Shown: positions 13,001 through 28,633 of the stretch, one piece after another
Position numbering within the stretch: the first letter of the stretch is position 1
Layout: every line of letters begins with the position of its first letter
Source of the DNA: Haliclona indistincta
Lineage: Eukaryota; Porifera; Demospongiae; Haplosclerida; Chalinidae
NCBI GenBank assembly: GCA_964017065.1
Contig: OZ024784.1
Span: 7,359,152-7,423,151, forward strand
Length of the DNA: 64,000 nucleotides
Direction of reading: 5' to 3'
Notes under the pieces: generated by a model
Databases searched by the model: none
What the model saw: only the letters and a program-made list of their open reading frames with translations
Told to the model about the DNA's origin: nothing
Translations under genes and position numbers: made by a program

Positions 13001-16000
13001 TTGTCATTCACATCAGAAATAGACAGAGACACCTGATGAAAAAAGAAGCGAATCATGAAGCAACTCGCTTAAAGACAGCTTACCGTTGCAGTAGCAAACA
13101 AGGTTACTCCACCCACACCCGGCTGAGTGTCAGTTGCTCGGACAATAATTGTGAAGGTGGTGTTGCCCGACTCAAAATCCAGCTGATCTGTGCTGTTGAA
13201 ATGCAGTGTATTGGTGCTGGAGTTGATGTAGAATACCCCCTCTTCATTACCACCAGCTATACTGATCACTGCCTCATTGAAGGGAGGATCGTCACGATCA
13301 GTGACAACGAACTTGTAAACTTCACTGCCAGGAAGAGAGTTTTCAGGGAAAGTGAGAGATATATCAGGAGCAGTGAACATGGGAGGGTTGTCGTTAGCAT
13401 CGAGCACAGATATGGAGATGATGTGATAGTTGTGCAGCATGGGAATCCCAAGATCATGAATTGTGATGTTGATGGTGTAGTTCTTGTTGGGTGATTCATA
13501 GTCCAATGGATTGAGCACCATAAGATTACCAGTCAATGCTATGATAGTTGATCTTGTAATAACAGCTCATTGCAATACCATGACGCTACTAACCTCCAAT
13601 AGAGAAGGTGTCTCCAATATTTCCATCGCTGGCTAAACCAAATAGTACCTGACCATTCAGACCAGTGTCACTGTCATTAGTTATGATAGTAGTGATCTAT
13701 ACAGTGGAACAGTAGCTATCTGTCTCACATCATTATGCTAACACGCTTACCACAAACCCTCCAGGAGCACTCTCACTGACAGTCACAAATGAAGGAGGAG
13801 CAACAAAGACTGGTCTGACGTCATTAACATCAACAAGATTGAATGTGATAATGACAGTGCTGTTTCTAAAGCGAGCCTCAGCACCATTATAGACCTGAGT
13901 GTGGAAGACAAATGGTGGTCTAGATGTCTAAATCATGGTCTAGCTTACAACAACTGCGATAGAGTATTGAGTGAACTGCTCGTAGTCAAACCCGTCCGGA
14001 CCATGTCCTGCCTCTGTCTGCAGCAAACCCGTCTCATGGTCTATCTTGAATAGAGCTCCTGTGACAATAGTACACGGTAGTACAAATTGCTCGTTCTTGT
14101 CGGCATGCACTGATAGTCGCAGGTCACACTTACTTGTGTCATTGAGTATATCAAACAGAATCAAGTTATGAGGGAAGAGGTCAGCATCAGTAGCTCCTAT
14201 CATAGCAATGGTGGTGTTTCTGCTGATGTCCTCACTAATACTGTAGGAGACACTGAATGTGTCAAACTCAAACATTGGATTATTGTCATTGAGATCTTCA
14301 ACGTTGACTTGAACCTGAAAACAGTTGCATTGATAGTCAACATGTAGTTACACTCTCTTACGGTGGTATAGTTGACGTGCTCTAAACCTTGATTCTGAGC
14401 AATGACTGTTAGTACATGAGTAGTCCGCTCCTCTCTATCCAACGGCTTCAGTAGTGTGATCACACCCTGCGCAATACAGACAGTGCCAGTAGCTATTACA
14501 CTAATGATTAATACCACTCACAGTGGTGCTGTTAATATCGAACAGGCCTACATCGCCTGGGCTAGTGACCACAGAGAACGAGATGACTGAGTTAGGATTC
14601 ATGACTGGATCAGGATCAGAGGCAGCCACAGTACCAACAACAGTACCTACACCATTGCAGCAATGCAGTAACTAATAACATGCTATTGTGTGTTTTAGTA
14701 CCTGCTGGAAGATTTTCTGGAAGGGTGAAGTTATAAAATGCTTGGTTGAATTGAGGGCCGTCATTAAAATCAATGATACATATCATCACTGTGGCTGTGG
14801 CTGTATTCTGAGGGACTCCCTCATCTTTAGCTAGGACAGTCAGATTATAGCACTGATCAGAATGAGACTCTTCAACTGTCATGACTGTAAGAACCAAACC
14901 CGTCTTCATGTCCACTCTGAATAGTGAGGTTGGTGTGGGGCCCATTAGTTCAAAGTTTATCTCAGCGTTTGTACCTGAAATACAATTCATGATAAGTGCA
15001 GTATTCAATAGATACACTACAATCATTAACCTGTGTCATTATCAGTAGCAGCCAGTAACAGCAATGGGACGCCGGGTCCTGTGTTCTCGGACACATTTAC
15101 TGAGTACAAATTCTGACTGAAAACAGGAGAATTGTCGTTGACATCATCTACAACAATTGTTATTGTCACGGGACTAGAGGTCTTTGATGGAGAGCCTTTG
15201 TCACGAGCAATGACAGAAATGGTGTGCTGAGCAAGTGTTTCTCTGTCTAGTGAAGCTGTTAAAAGAATCGCACCAGTGCTGTTCTCAACTTCAAAAAATG
15301 AAGACGCTGCATTAAGCAGGAATTCTACTTCAGCATTGGCGCCTTCATCAATGTCACTGGCTTGGATTGGAAGCATAGGATCCATGATAGCAGTCCCAAC
15401 ACTATGATCTTCTAGTACATGTACCATTTGAGGAAACTGAGAGATCGTTGGTGCATTGTCATTCACATCAGTAATAGTGATGTCTACTTCAATGGAAGCA
15501 CTCATTGCTGGTATTCCACCATCAACGGCTGTGATCATTAGTTCAAATGGACCAAGTCTTTCAGTAGGGAGCATCGACTGGGCTAGAGTGATAGTGCCTG
15601 AACTGTCAATCTGAAAATATCCTCCCCCTCCTGTCACTGAGTAAGTGAGTTGAGCATTCACACCAGTATCATTATCGGTAGCAATGGCGTTCACCACATG
15701 ACCACCTACACTCAAGTCTTCAGGAAGTGTTTGATCAAGATCAACAGCAGGGAATACAGGAGCCTTGTCATTAATATCTGTTACTGATATTGTGAGTTGT
15801 GCTGTTCCTACACGTCCTCCTCCATCGCGTGCCTGTAATGTAATGAGGTATGTATCTCTCTCCTCTCTATCCAGAGTGGACATTGAGGTAGTGATGACTC
15901 CAGTGGTAGAGTCAATCCGAAACTCATCTCCTGGTGGAATATCATAGCTAATGGCAGCATTAGTGCCTATATCAGCATCCATTGCCAGCAGCGCTGGACT

Positions 16001-19000
16001 CTAGAAAAATATAAAATTTAAATATAGTGTAAGCCTACATTGGCTGTAAGTCTAACTGATAGCTAACCACAATGACTGTTGAACCCACTGGAGAGCCCTC
16101 AGCCACTGAACCTGTGTACACTGGATATAAGAATACTGGAGAGTTGTCATTGATATCATTAATGACTACTACACACTCGGCAACTGCCTGTGATGGAAAG
16201 AAGATAAGGTAAGTCATAAGAAGTTGCTGAACTCACAGCTCTCCTGTAGCTTGCCGGGAAAGCATTGTCAGTAGCTGAAATGATGAGCCGATAGAATGGA
16301 GTAGTCTCTCTGTCTATAGCGTTGGTATTGTTCACTCTAATGTTGCCTTGTGTCTGCAAAAGCAATGACAGATGTCTGCTAGTAATTTTTATGCTGCTTA
16401 CTGTTGCGTTTTTGATATAAAAAGCATTGTTGATATTTCCACCAACAATAGCATAAGTGATATCACCATTTGATCCAGTGTCAACATCTGATGCAAACAC
16501 AAACTCCACTGCCTGATCGAACGTGGTGTTCTCAAAAATTGAGGTTGAATAAAATGCTGGCGAGAACACTGGACTGTTGTCATTGGAGTCCGTGATTACT
16601 ACCATCACTTGTACCTAATCAATGAGTAAGAATCCATCATGTGTGCTGTAGTGTCAATATTGTACCGTGTCAGTGTTGCCAGCTTTATCTGATGCAGTGA
16701 TAGTGAAGGTGATGACATGAGGCATGCCTGGAGTACCAGCCTCTTTATCCAGGAATCCACTCACTACAACACGCCCTGAACTGGGATCACTGATGTTAAA
16801 GAGATCTGAAAATATGAACAAAATATTTTAATACTCTTCCTACATGAACTCTTACTCTCGGGATCTCCAGCAGTTTTCTGATAAGTGAGAGCAGCATTGG
16901 AACCATAGTCAGCGTCCATAGCCGAGACAACTTCAACCAGAGAGCCCGGAGTGGCACTCTCTGGTATCCCTGTGTTAATAGTGTCTTGAGGAAACACCGG
17001 TGGATTATCATTGACGTCTTCGATAACGACCATGATCTGATGGAGCAAGGAGAAAGGATCATGTCCGCAACTGTTTGATTCTACTGACCTCAGCAGTTCC
17101 AGTGAGCGATGGTGATCCACCATCAACTGCTAGAATATCAAAGGTCATAACTCCTCTACCAGCTGAGTTTTTGAGAACATGTGTTGCCTCTCTATCCACT
17201 TCTTGACCACCAATAATATACACCTCTCCCTGTGTGAACAAATAATTATGTACATACGTGTGATCATGTCTAGTTTACATTGCTAGGATTCACTCCGAAC
17301 CATCCTTCAGCTCTATCGTCCTCAATCTTGAAGGTGATGGTGGAGTCAGGTGAACTAGGAGCATCACTATCAGTGGCGCTAACTGAACCAATGACACGAT
17401 TCATAGTTGGTACATCCATTAGTCCATTAGTCTCATTGATTGTTATAGTATATAATGAAGGGATGAATACTGGAGCATGGTCATTCACATCAGAGAGAGC
17501 AATATTAACAGTAGCAGATGCCTGATGACAGAGAAAAATATAAGACATTCTTTACTGAGCAGTTCTTAATAAGCATTATTTTTAGTTGATAAAGGATTGC
17601 ATCTGATGACTCACACTTAGTGACACTGTTCCCATGTCTCGAGCACTCACAACCACAGTATATACTTTATGTGAACTATCAAAATCAAATCCTCCAGTTC
17701 CAACCCGCAGTACTCCAGCTTGGTCAATAACAAATACATCTCCAATAACACCGGGAGTAACTGCAAAAAGATAACATTTTAAGTTAGTCCATCCCAACTA
17801 TCTACATACTGATATTAGGAGAAATCACTTACCGCTTTGAATCATGTAGACTATCTGACTGTTAGTACCACTATCACTATCAGTCACTGGTAGAGTCACG
17901 ATTGATGCTCCAGTTGATGAATCCTGTGTTTAGACAACAAAATAGACACATTTTTAGCATGGAGCACTGTCTTACCTCTGGTAAAGCTGGTGGAGAATAG
18001 ATAGACTGGCTGAACATAGGTGAATTATCATTAATGTCTGTCACTGTAATCATGACACTAACAGTTCTAGAAAGAATAACAACATGTCAACTATTGTAGC
18101 AAATATCATGAGTGTTAGTTACTACTGAATGCTATATAATTACCCTGATCTTGCTAAGGCAGGATCTGATGGATTGTCAGTTGCTGTGACTGTGAAGGTG
18201 AATGTATCAGTGCCAGCAGGAAGAGCCTCTCTATCAGGAGCTGTGGTCATTGTTAGCTCTCCACTAGTGAGACCAATGGTGAACATCCCATATGGCTACG
18301 GGAAAATGGCTCGTAATAGCAGGATTATTATTCTGGCTACAGCTATACTGCATTATTAATGTTAAACAGTGTGTACTAACAGGAGTGCTGATGGTGTATT
18401 GTAGAACACCATCTGAGGGACCATCATTGTCTATGGCTTGGAATGTGTGCACTACACCAGGTGTAGCTCCCTCAGACACTGTCAAACTGACTGGTCCTGT
18501 AGAGAGAATAATAACGTTGAAATAATAACACATCACAATTCATTTACCTCCTGGAAATGTTGGTGTGTTGTCGTTGACATCTCCAATGGTCACCATGACA
18601 GTGGCAAAGCTGGAACGCACAGTTCCCATTGAATCAACTTGGTCAGCTGCTCTTACCTGCGTTTTATAGAGCATTAGGTAAATTTCAATGTGAACATTGA
18701 ACATAAGAGGATTATCTTACTGTGAACACAAGAGGATTATTTCCTGGAGTTACAGTCTCGTAATCAACAGAGTTGGCTAATGTTATCACGCCAGTTGCTT
18801 CATTTACAGAAAAAGCTCCACCGAAATTTCCACCAGTGATTGCATAGGTGATGGTGTGATTTAGTCCAACATCGCCAGACTCAGTGGCTGATACAGTAAG
18901 ACCTATGGCGGTATCGACCATATGGCTCTCTAGAATTGTTGCAGAGTAGGTTGGAGATGAGAACACAGGAGGATGTTCATTGATATCCTGCCAGGGAGAC

Positions 19001-21849
19001 ATGCATGTATAGATATTAATACCAATACTGTAGTTCTATTACCTCTACTGTTATCTGTATAGTAGAGCTAGAACTCATTGGTCCTGGATCTGTTCCTTGG
19101 TCAGTTGCTATAGCAACAATAGTAATGCTGTGGTAGTTTTCCTCATGGTCGATGGGAAAACACGAAAATTGACCAGTTCCTGAGTCTACAGTGAAAAACG
19201 TTGCAGCATTGACAGTGTTTGTATTAGGGCTTGAGGCAGAGACTGTGAAAGAGTAGGTAACGTCTGTGTTAGGACCAGGAAGATCCTGTTCATCTGCTGC
19301 CTATGAGAAAAGAGGTAAATGATGCATTTATTAAGTCAAATGAGCTTATGGCTGCCTTACTTGCACAGAAAAGCAATTTGAGTATGAATCAGTCTCTTCA
19401 ACAATATCCACAGAGAATGAATCCACATCAAACTGTGGACTGTTATCATTTCTGTCTCCTACTGTCACAAACACATTAGCAGTGGCGGTCAGTGAATTCC
19501 CCATTCCATCACTAGCCAAAAGCAACATGTGATAGTTGGAAATAGTTTCTCTATCCAGTGGTCCAGTGGTGGCTAATAATGCTTGATTACCAGAAGTACT
19601 CAACTGGAAACTATCACATAGATGAGAATAAAATATTGTTTTTATAACAAAAATTATGATTGTACCTAGTTCCACTGCCTGCTCCTGCTAGTGTATACAA
19701 TACTGCCTCATTGTCTACATCTGTTGCCTGTAGCAGCAAATGATCTCACATAACATTATTATACTAATTGTACTCACCTCCATTGCCTGGCTGAAGGTTG
19801 TGACAGGAGTGTTTTCCAATATGGAAAACGTGTAATTAGTCATCACAAAGACAGGAGGGTGGTCATTGACATCCTGAACTTCAATGGACACAGCTGCTGT
19901 ACCAGTGAGTGGACTAGCTCCATGATCAATAGCTTCAATCTTGAGATAGATAAAGAGAGATATGTGTACTTGTTACAATAGCTAATGTCACTACATACAG
20001 TGAAGGCATAGTCAGTTTTAGTCTCATGATCAAGTGATCCAGTGACAAATATTACACCAGTATTGTTATTGATATTGAATTTATCACCAACACTGATAGC
20101 TCGATCCCTGATTCTATATGTGAAGTCTCCATTGGATCCCTACAGGATTTTAATTACTACCAACAATAATGCATCTGTAAAGCTAACCTGGTCACGATCA
20201 AAAGCATCTACTGATGCTATCACAATGTGATCAATGCTGGCATCTTCAGGAACTACTCCTGAGTAATGGTCTAACAGGAACACTGGAGGATTGTCGTTGA
20301 TGTCAGTAAGTGCCGCCACTACAGTAGCTGATGATGGAGGAGCATCTGTTGGTACCAAACCACCTGGAGCATATTCTCTAGCCTGTCATACAGCATCAAA
20401 TGTATATATTTGAAAAAGCGTTAGCTGTTACCTGAACTGGTACCACATAACGAGACTGTACTTCAAAATCAAGAGTTCCTGAAGCTTGCACAATTCCTGT
20501 GTCCTCATTCACTGTGAATTGATTGATCCATGGCTGACCTACTCACATTATTGTGAAATCAAAGAGTATAACAGCTGCAACATACCGTTGTCAACTATTG
20601 AATATTTGATCACTGCTGTAGGATCTTGTTCTGCATCATCAGCATGAATAGTAGTCAGTAGTGCTGGTGACTGAATAGAGACACAGTGTAATGCAAAATG
20701 ATATCAATTTTGTTGCTTAATTCATGATGCTGTGTGATTCATACCATTACGGAGTACACTCCCTCGGGTATTGTAGCAAAGTAGAGTTTGGTTGTGAAGA
20801 CTGGTGCTTGATCCACACTGTTGGTGACAGCAACATTAATGGTGACTGTGGTGGTGAGCGAAGGAGCTCCTTCGTCCTATAGTCAATGATCAGTAATGTT
20901 CAATATGGTGATATTTTGATCTTACCACAATGAGTACTGTCAGTGTGTGCTGTGTATTGCTCTCATGATCAAGCGATTGATGCAGTTCTATGTTGCCAGT
21001 TAAGTATCCAATGATAAAGAGGTTATCCTAAGATAACGAAAAAGGTCATAGCAATTTTCACCCAATACAGTAATTTTTCTTACGGGGTCTGTAAGAACAA
21101 AGTGGAAATTCCCACTTGAGCCTTCATCAGGATCTGATGCAAACACTGTGTAGACTACAGAATCCACTGGCTCGCTCTGAAGAAAATCAACTAAAAGTTC
21201 CAAACACACAGGGGTAGCAATTGTTCACCTCTGAGAGCATGATAGTGATGTTGGTGGTGGGTGCATTCTCAAAGGTTGGTGAATTGTCGTTCACATCAAG
21301 AATCACAATAGTAACCATTTTGGTAATCTATTATAGTAATTACCAGTATAGACTGCCGTTCTCTTAATATAATATCACAAAACACTCACCGTCACAGAGC
21401 CAGTTGCTGTAACAGCCAACATATACGTTGCTTTGGTCTGCATTGAGATATTAAACAATACCTCTACAAGCTAGCTCGAGATTTTACCTCTCTGTCTGGC
21501 GGATTTGCTATTGTAAGTTGTCCACTGCTTGAGTCCATGGTAAAGTCACTGCTAGACACACCAGAGACCGCCCAGGACACCGTTCCTCCATCACTGATTG
21601 CGTACGTTGCTACCAGCGTACCTGAAAAGTCGATCAAGAGTAGAATTTCTATTTGCAAAAGCATAATGGTTTATATATACCGGCTGCAGAATTTTCTTCT
21701 ACATGAACAGTTCCAGGGCCAGTAATACTCGGTGCTATGGAAAGATGACAGTTTGAGGAAATTGTAATTTTTATTGTCTCACATTGTGCTCTTGTTACTG
21801 ACACAGCACAGCAGGAAAATATCGCAACCAAGAGAGCTAGCCACGACAT
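9060..21849 (-). CDS. Giant cadherin, about 23-24 extracellular cadherin repeats, single-pass
   Basis: Intron-rich single gene read right to left. It starts with a signal peptide (MSWLALLVAIFSCCAVSV). Repeats then follow whose linkers have the calcium-binding DxNDNxP form. I count 23, near 21285, 20820, 20295, 19865, 19445, 18975, 18570, 18030, 17480, 17010, 16575, 16155, 15770, 15460, 15140, 14765, 14290, 13815, 13395, 13010, 12645, 12200 and 11665. DRE-type motifs sit between them. No EGF or laminin-G domains were noticed. Before the membrane lies a non-cadherin stretch (about 10815-11030) that may be a membrane-adjacent domain as in CDH23/PCDH15 relatives (inference). The transmembrane helix is at about 10390-10460. 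The tail carries repeated acidic exons, an NPVY motif (about 9825) and ends in EDYMTEI. No beta-catenin-binding region was recognised. Individual exon ends were not all fixed. Confidence 0.85.
10011..10047. repeat. (GA)n microsatellite in a cadherin tail intron
   Basis: An almost pure run of GA dinucleotides lies between two cytoplasmic-tail exons of the cadherin. Confidence 0.9.
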
Positions 21850-22175
21850 TGTCGAGCACTGCGTTTTCGAACAAAGCTCGAATTTAGGTGGGGCTGGCTA
21901 TGGAGTATCAGCTCATGAATAATATTAACGGTGTAGCTTTGTAATTGGTAATGTAACCTCAGCTTGCTTTCCTGATTTAATCGGAGCTTTTTGCCTGCTT
22001 AACTAGCAGAGAATATCCTACAGACAATCTTCAGCAAAGACATGTCCGTCACTCTCACATGCACTAACAAACAGGCCTGCTATATGAGTTATTGTAAGGT
22101 CATTTGATGGATATTAACAGTATAATAATAATTGCTAACTAGTATGCTGTTCAAACACTAATGTCTTCCCACTAA

Positions 22176-22412
22176 TCAGTGATACTTCGTTTTGCCATCT
22201 TTCTTGTACAAGTGCTTGTACTCAATGGCATAGTTGATCACCATACAGACTCCGATCCAATGCCAGAATGGTGTCGTCTTAGCATTTCTGCATACGACAT
22301 ATTTTGCTCTCCACAGCTCGTGAGCATCGTAAATCAAGGTTCTTGAGTTCTTTGATAGCCATGGAACAACCTCAAATAGCCTCAACCGAGTGAAGGAAGA
22401 TAGATGTGACAT
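22176..22412 (-). CDS. ATP5MF: Mitochondrial ATP synthase subunit f-like protein, 78 aa
   Basis: This small membrane subunit belongs to the F1Fo ATP synthase stator/peripheral region in the inner mitochondrial membrane. The single coding exon encodes 78 aa. It has a central hydrophobic helix (about residues 49-64, FWHWIGVCMVINYAIEY) and ends YKHLYKKDGKTKYH, which resembles the SYKHL...RKYH ending of animal subunit f. The N-terminal half is more divergent than the end. A splice acceptor (TTTCTCAG) immediately precedes the ATG, so a 5' noncoding exon is expected near 22450-22560. The gene diverges from the TIR/RNMT locus. Family assignment rests mainly on the C-terminal signature, size and single helix. 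Confidence 0.65.
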   Translation of the reverse strand: MSHLSSFTRLRLFEVVPWLSKNSRTLIYDAHELWRAKYVVCRNAKTTPFWHWIGVCMVINYAIEYKHLYKKDGKTKYH

Positions 22413-22677
22413 CTGAGAAAGATAATCATAGTGATTTATTTCTTCGCTTATACATTATATAAATAGATAGAGATAACGTATTTATGCTTTCCGCACCGTT
22501 GTAAGCAGCAGTCAAGTATTAGAGTCTAGAGAAACAGTCTCTCACTCGCTGGTCTCTGTGACACAAATGTCACGTGACTACACGTGATCACCACGTGCTT
22601 TATATCTTTTCCGCGGTCGCCCGCGCTTTCTTTCTCGTGCCCTTTTCTTCTCTCTCGTTCTACCTTATCTCTGCTGT
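22413..22677. promoter_or_regulatory. Divergent promoter with three CACGTG E-boxes
   Basis: Between the ATP synthase subunit gene and the TIR ORF there are three CACGTG palindromes, at 22571-22576, 22581-22586 and 22592-22597. They are spaced 10 and 11 bp start to start, about one helical turn. CACGTG is the core site of bHLH-zip factors (USF, MYC/MAX, MITF/TFE classes). The first two lie within GTCACGTGAC-like and ACACGTGAT contexts. Regulation by such a factor is inferred. Confidence 0.55.
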
Positions 22678-23798
22678 ATGGATGAGGTAGAGACTGCTGC
22701 TGCAGACACAACGAGTGGTAGCTCACCTCTCGCACACTCTCTCCCATCTCTTTCCCCGAGGCATTCTTCTCCTCCGTCACCCTCTGATCATGCTAGGTTA
22801 CCCGATGCCAGTAATCCTATTCACCAGTCTAGTTCTTATAAGCGAAACCACAGCGGAAAAATGGTGCCTGTCGGAATAGCTCACCCACTTCAGCAACGGC
22901 AGAGTACCAGTTCTGACCCTTCTAAGTTGCCTCGAGAAACAGTGGAACATTCTGATAGTAGTTGCTCAGTTAAAAACTTGGAAGCTGGTCCTTCCAAGAA
23001 GCCTAAGCTCGATGAATTGCCTCCACTTGAGAAACCAGATGATCAAATGTCAGATAGTGAAGAAATTGCTTCGAAAGTGTTAGAAGTTGATTTTTTTGTA
23101 TCAAATTCGAGTAGCTCAGAGGAAGAAGAGACACAAGATCTATTCAAATTCACTCCTCCTTCCTATTCTATGGAAGAGGCTAGAACAGAAGAAAGAGATG
23201 AGGATGACGAGTCAACGAGAGAGGAGGAAAGGGACAGTCAGGCATTTCCTCCTGGGAAGGAGTGGCACATGTTTGTGACTCACAGCACATCAGACATTGA
23301 CACTGTCTCTGCTGAAATACTAGAGCCAATGGCTTTGAAACTTCCACCACGCAAAGTGACAGCCTGCATGCGTTTTAGGAATAGTTCAATGATGTATGAC
23401 AATGCAGCTATAAAGGCAGCAATGAAAACTAGCTGTGTGGTGCTAGTGGCTTTCAGTAAACCATACCTTGACAGCTCTAGGTGCGTATGTATGCACAATA
23501 TCTTGGTCATATTCTCTGTTTCACAGGTGTTCTAAAGAGTGGGAGCTAGCAGTCACTCTATCCAACTCTTGTTCTGTAGTAGTGGCAGCCATTGGTCAGC
23601 CATGCTCAAGACCTGCCCCTCTCAAACGCTTTCTTTATCTTGATTTTCTTGACAAGCACAAGAGACAAATTGTTTGGAATAAGCTCGAGGAAGTAATTGG
23701 TAAAAATAAATATTGGGCAGTCGGGTATTCTTTAGTTCTTGTTTTCTCTTTTAGACAACACAGTCACTAAACCACTGACCACCCAACAAATTACGTAA
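22678..23798 (+). CDS. TIR-domain protein with long disordered N-terminus, directly upstream of RNMT
   Basis: Exons are 22678-23480, 23527-23699 and 23755-23798. They give 339 aa if the last exon reads into TAA. Residues 1-194 are Ser/Pro-rich, then acidic, with a basic nuclear-signal-like patch (PSKKPKLDE) near residue 105. Residues about 195-325 read as a TIR domain: WHMFVTHSTSDIDTV (strand A), VVLVAFSKPYLDSS, the CSKEWELAV motif with candidate catalytic-type glutamates (272 or 274), and RFLYLDFLD. TIR domains act in innate signalling, and some (SARM1 type) cleave NAD. A 33-nt intron (23795-23827) could instead extend the ORF to a TGA at 23881-23883, which overlaps an RNMT ATG as ATGA. A third option splices 23692 to 23828 in phase 0 and fuses the TIR part to RNMT. 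Which product is made cannot be told from sequence. Confidence 0.7.
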
Positions 23799-23815
23799 GA
23801 AACTTCAGCTAAGCA

Positions 23816-25526
<1,711 letters not shown>

Positions 25527-26008
25527 CATTCATTTATTCACACTATATTTATATTATTTATGACAAAAGAATACAAGATTATTAATAATGAGATACTGGT
25601 GTACACTGCTCTCATCACTCAGGCCTTGCCTTGTCCCCAGCCATTGGGAATGAGGTTAAATCTAGGAGCAAGTGTGTACAGGCTCGATCATTATTATGCA
25701 TTATCCAGGCTACACCTGGTCGTCGTAATGTGCCTACTAGAGGTATAGACATTAAAATACAAGAATACTGAATACTCCCGACATTTTAGGCATCTTTCTC
25801 GAGTAGAAAGTTACCTTGATAAGAGGAGAGTGAGTATCATGTCTTGATGATGCACACAAGCCAGCCGGACAATAATATGGTTAACCTTCAAGTGCCCATG
25901 GTATTAGTGACAGTATTACAGTGATTACAATAGTCAGACTATCATTAGTGGTATTTGTATTAGTTTCATTTCAGCTTTTTGTGATAAAAATACACAGCAT
26001 TAATTTTA
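25527..26008. other. Intergenic gap between convergent RNMT and TOP3B
   Basis: This 482-bp AT-rich stretch should hold the 3' ends of both genes. An AATAAT-type signal could serve either strand, but I cannot assign one. No gene was found. Confidence 0.5.
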
Positions 26009-28529
26009 TCAAAAATGTCTTGCTCTCCCTCTTCCCCTCCCTCTTCTCCTTCCTCTTCCTCTTCCACGATGAGAACGCCATCTCTCATTATCAGCTGTCT
26101 TGACTAGAGGAGCCAGCACAGTATCACACTGGTAACATCCAATGTGCTTAGTCTGCCCTCCAACTAGAGGAGTGTCTGACTGCATGGGGGAGATAGATTA
26201 TGATAAAATGACATTTAACATAATACTACCTTCTTGAAATCCACTAATAGCTCGTGTGCTCCACACTCCTCACATATCTTATCCTCTCTTTCTATTTTGT
26301 GTGCACCCTCAAAGAAATGAATCACAGTGTTGCACCTGGTGAGAGTAGAAGCCTATAGTAGCGGAGTGCTTTCTATCGTACTTCACCTGGCTACAATGTT
26401 GTTACAGCACATTTTCCATTTTGGACCAGAAGTGGGGTCTAGGATGAGTTGACCAGTCTCACATGATGGACAGTCATCTACCCTGAGTTGTGCTCTAGCA
26501 TGAGGACATGTGGTATTGGGACAATGAGAACATGGCATGTTCTTAATGGTCCCCTTGTACGGAGGTTTATTATAACAGAACGGACACAAAGTGTATGTCT
26601 GAAAATACAACACATTTATTATTGTGACATAGGTAATTGTTTATTCATACCTTTCCCCTGTGATCTGAAAATATGACAATTTCAAATCCATCCAGAGGGC
26701 ATTTCAACTCCTACAATGCTTCACATTACATTTTACTGTACAGTATTCAATATTTTACCTTGTATAGTTTAATAGTACCACCCTGTGGTAGACTATAAGT
26801 CTCATCACAATGTTTGCAGTGAAGCCTCTGGGGCTTGGAGGGCACTAGGGTCATGTATCGCATACACTGACCACACCTAGTGAGTGATGGAAGTGAGCAG
26901 TCTCCTAGTATAGCAGCTGACTGACCGTGATAGTGGTCTAGCAGTACTAGCAACAGTAGAGAATGTGGCTTCAAACAGCTCATCCATGACTGATATGTTG
27001 CTGTGAAAATACTCAAATTTCTGCTGAAATATTCCCAGAGTGTGTCCAACAACAGCAGTATAATCCACCTGAGTATGGTGGTATTGAGGTAGTACGGTTA
27101 AGAGCAAGAGGCACCTTTCCCTTGGCTATAAGATTCAGTTGCTGCTCAATTGCTGTTCTCATTGTTGGCTGTACCAGCTCAGGATCAATCTAGTTTGTCA
27201 GATGTATTTAATCCGATGGAGTATTGTACCCACCTTCTGGTAGCCATGCACCAGTACTATACCCAGTGTAGTAGGCACCAGTTTTCTTCCACTGTCAATT
27301 TTAACATAGTTACGAGTGCATATGTTTTCTATATGAGCGGGAATGCTAGCATCCTGAGGAAGGGGTAACAGCTGAAAGGAGTAAAATACAATCACAAACA
27401 GTTCCGATGCCGTGTTTTTCCATCAAAGTGATAAGCTCGCTCTCACTGATATATCCAGGAGGTGTGGTCATGTGCTCAGTCACTCTCAACTATATAACAC
27501 ACAATGCTGGAACATCAAGCCATGCACCCCTCTACCTGATCTATAGCCCATTTCTGCCCTTTTTCGAACTCTACAGTAACCTCAGGACCGCCCACAGCCA
27601 TCCAGACACACAGAGCAGTAAACCCAGGAGATATTATAGTGTTCCCTGTCCACTGGAATCGTTCTCTACCTAACTGGAGATCAACCTCTGTGTGCTTGTA
27701 TTTGCATTCTGGCATCAGCTATAGAGAGTAGTGAGTAGGTGCATTACATGACAGATTGCTTACCGAAGCAATAAATTGGGTCACCACAAGATCATACACT
27801 TTCCACTGTATGTCACTGAGCTGGTGCCTGTGAGCATTCTTCATTGGAGTGATGGGTGGATGATCACCAACATCATGACCTGAACTGAGGAGTAGACAAC
27901 AAGAGAAAAAATTAGGAAATGAATAAGAAAGAAGGAACTGACGAGGGGATCTTGATTTTTTCCCTGAGGAGAGCACTGGTATATTGCTGATATTCTGGAT
28001 TATGATTGATCTCTTGTAGGATTGGCTTCAATTCAAAGTCAGGTGAATACTGGGTGGTCTCAGTACGAGGATAGCTAATGTAGCCCTAGGATTAGGAATC
28101 AATTTAGGAACGAGACTTGTACTGCAATACAGCAACTACTACATTAACACTAATTGTTAATTATAATGAAGTTGCACTGCAGAGTTACTCTAGCATAGCT
28201 ATAGTGGTCAACAAAAACTCATAATTTTGTAACTGTCATTCAAAAATTAGGAATTGCACAATCAAGCAGTACAGAGTTACTTTGCTGTGATTGTGGAGCA
28301 GTAAGACGAAACAGCAGAGACACACATTATAGACAATTCCAAATGCACAACCACACAAACAATTACAAACCTCAATGTACAGTTTCTCAGCAATATCCAT
28401 GGCTTGCTTAGGGCCTATGTGCAGTCGCTGGGATGCCGCTCTTAGTAGTTCAACAGTGTGTAGTGCAGGAGGAGGTGGTTTAGAGTGTGGTCGTGATGAA
28501 ACTGATAATACACTACAAGATAAGAGAAT

Positions 28530-28561
<32 letters not shown>

Positions 28562-28567
28562 AGCACA

Positions 28568-28633
<66 letters not shown>

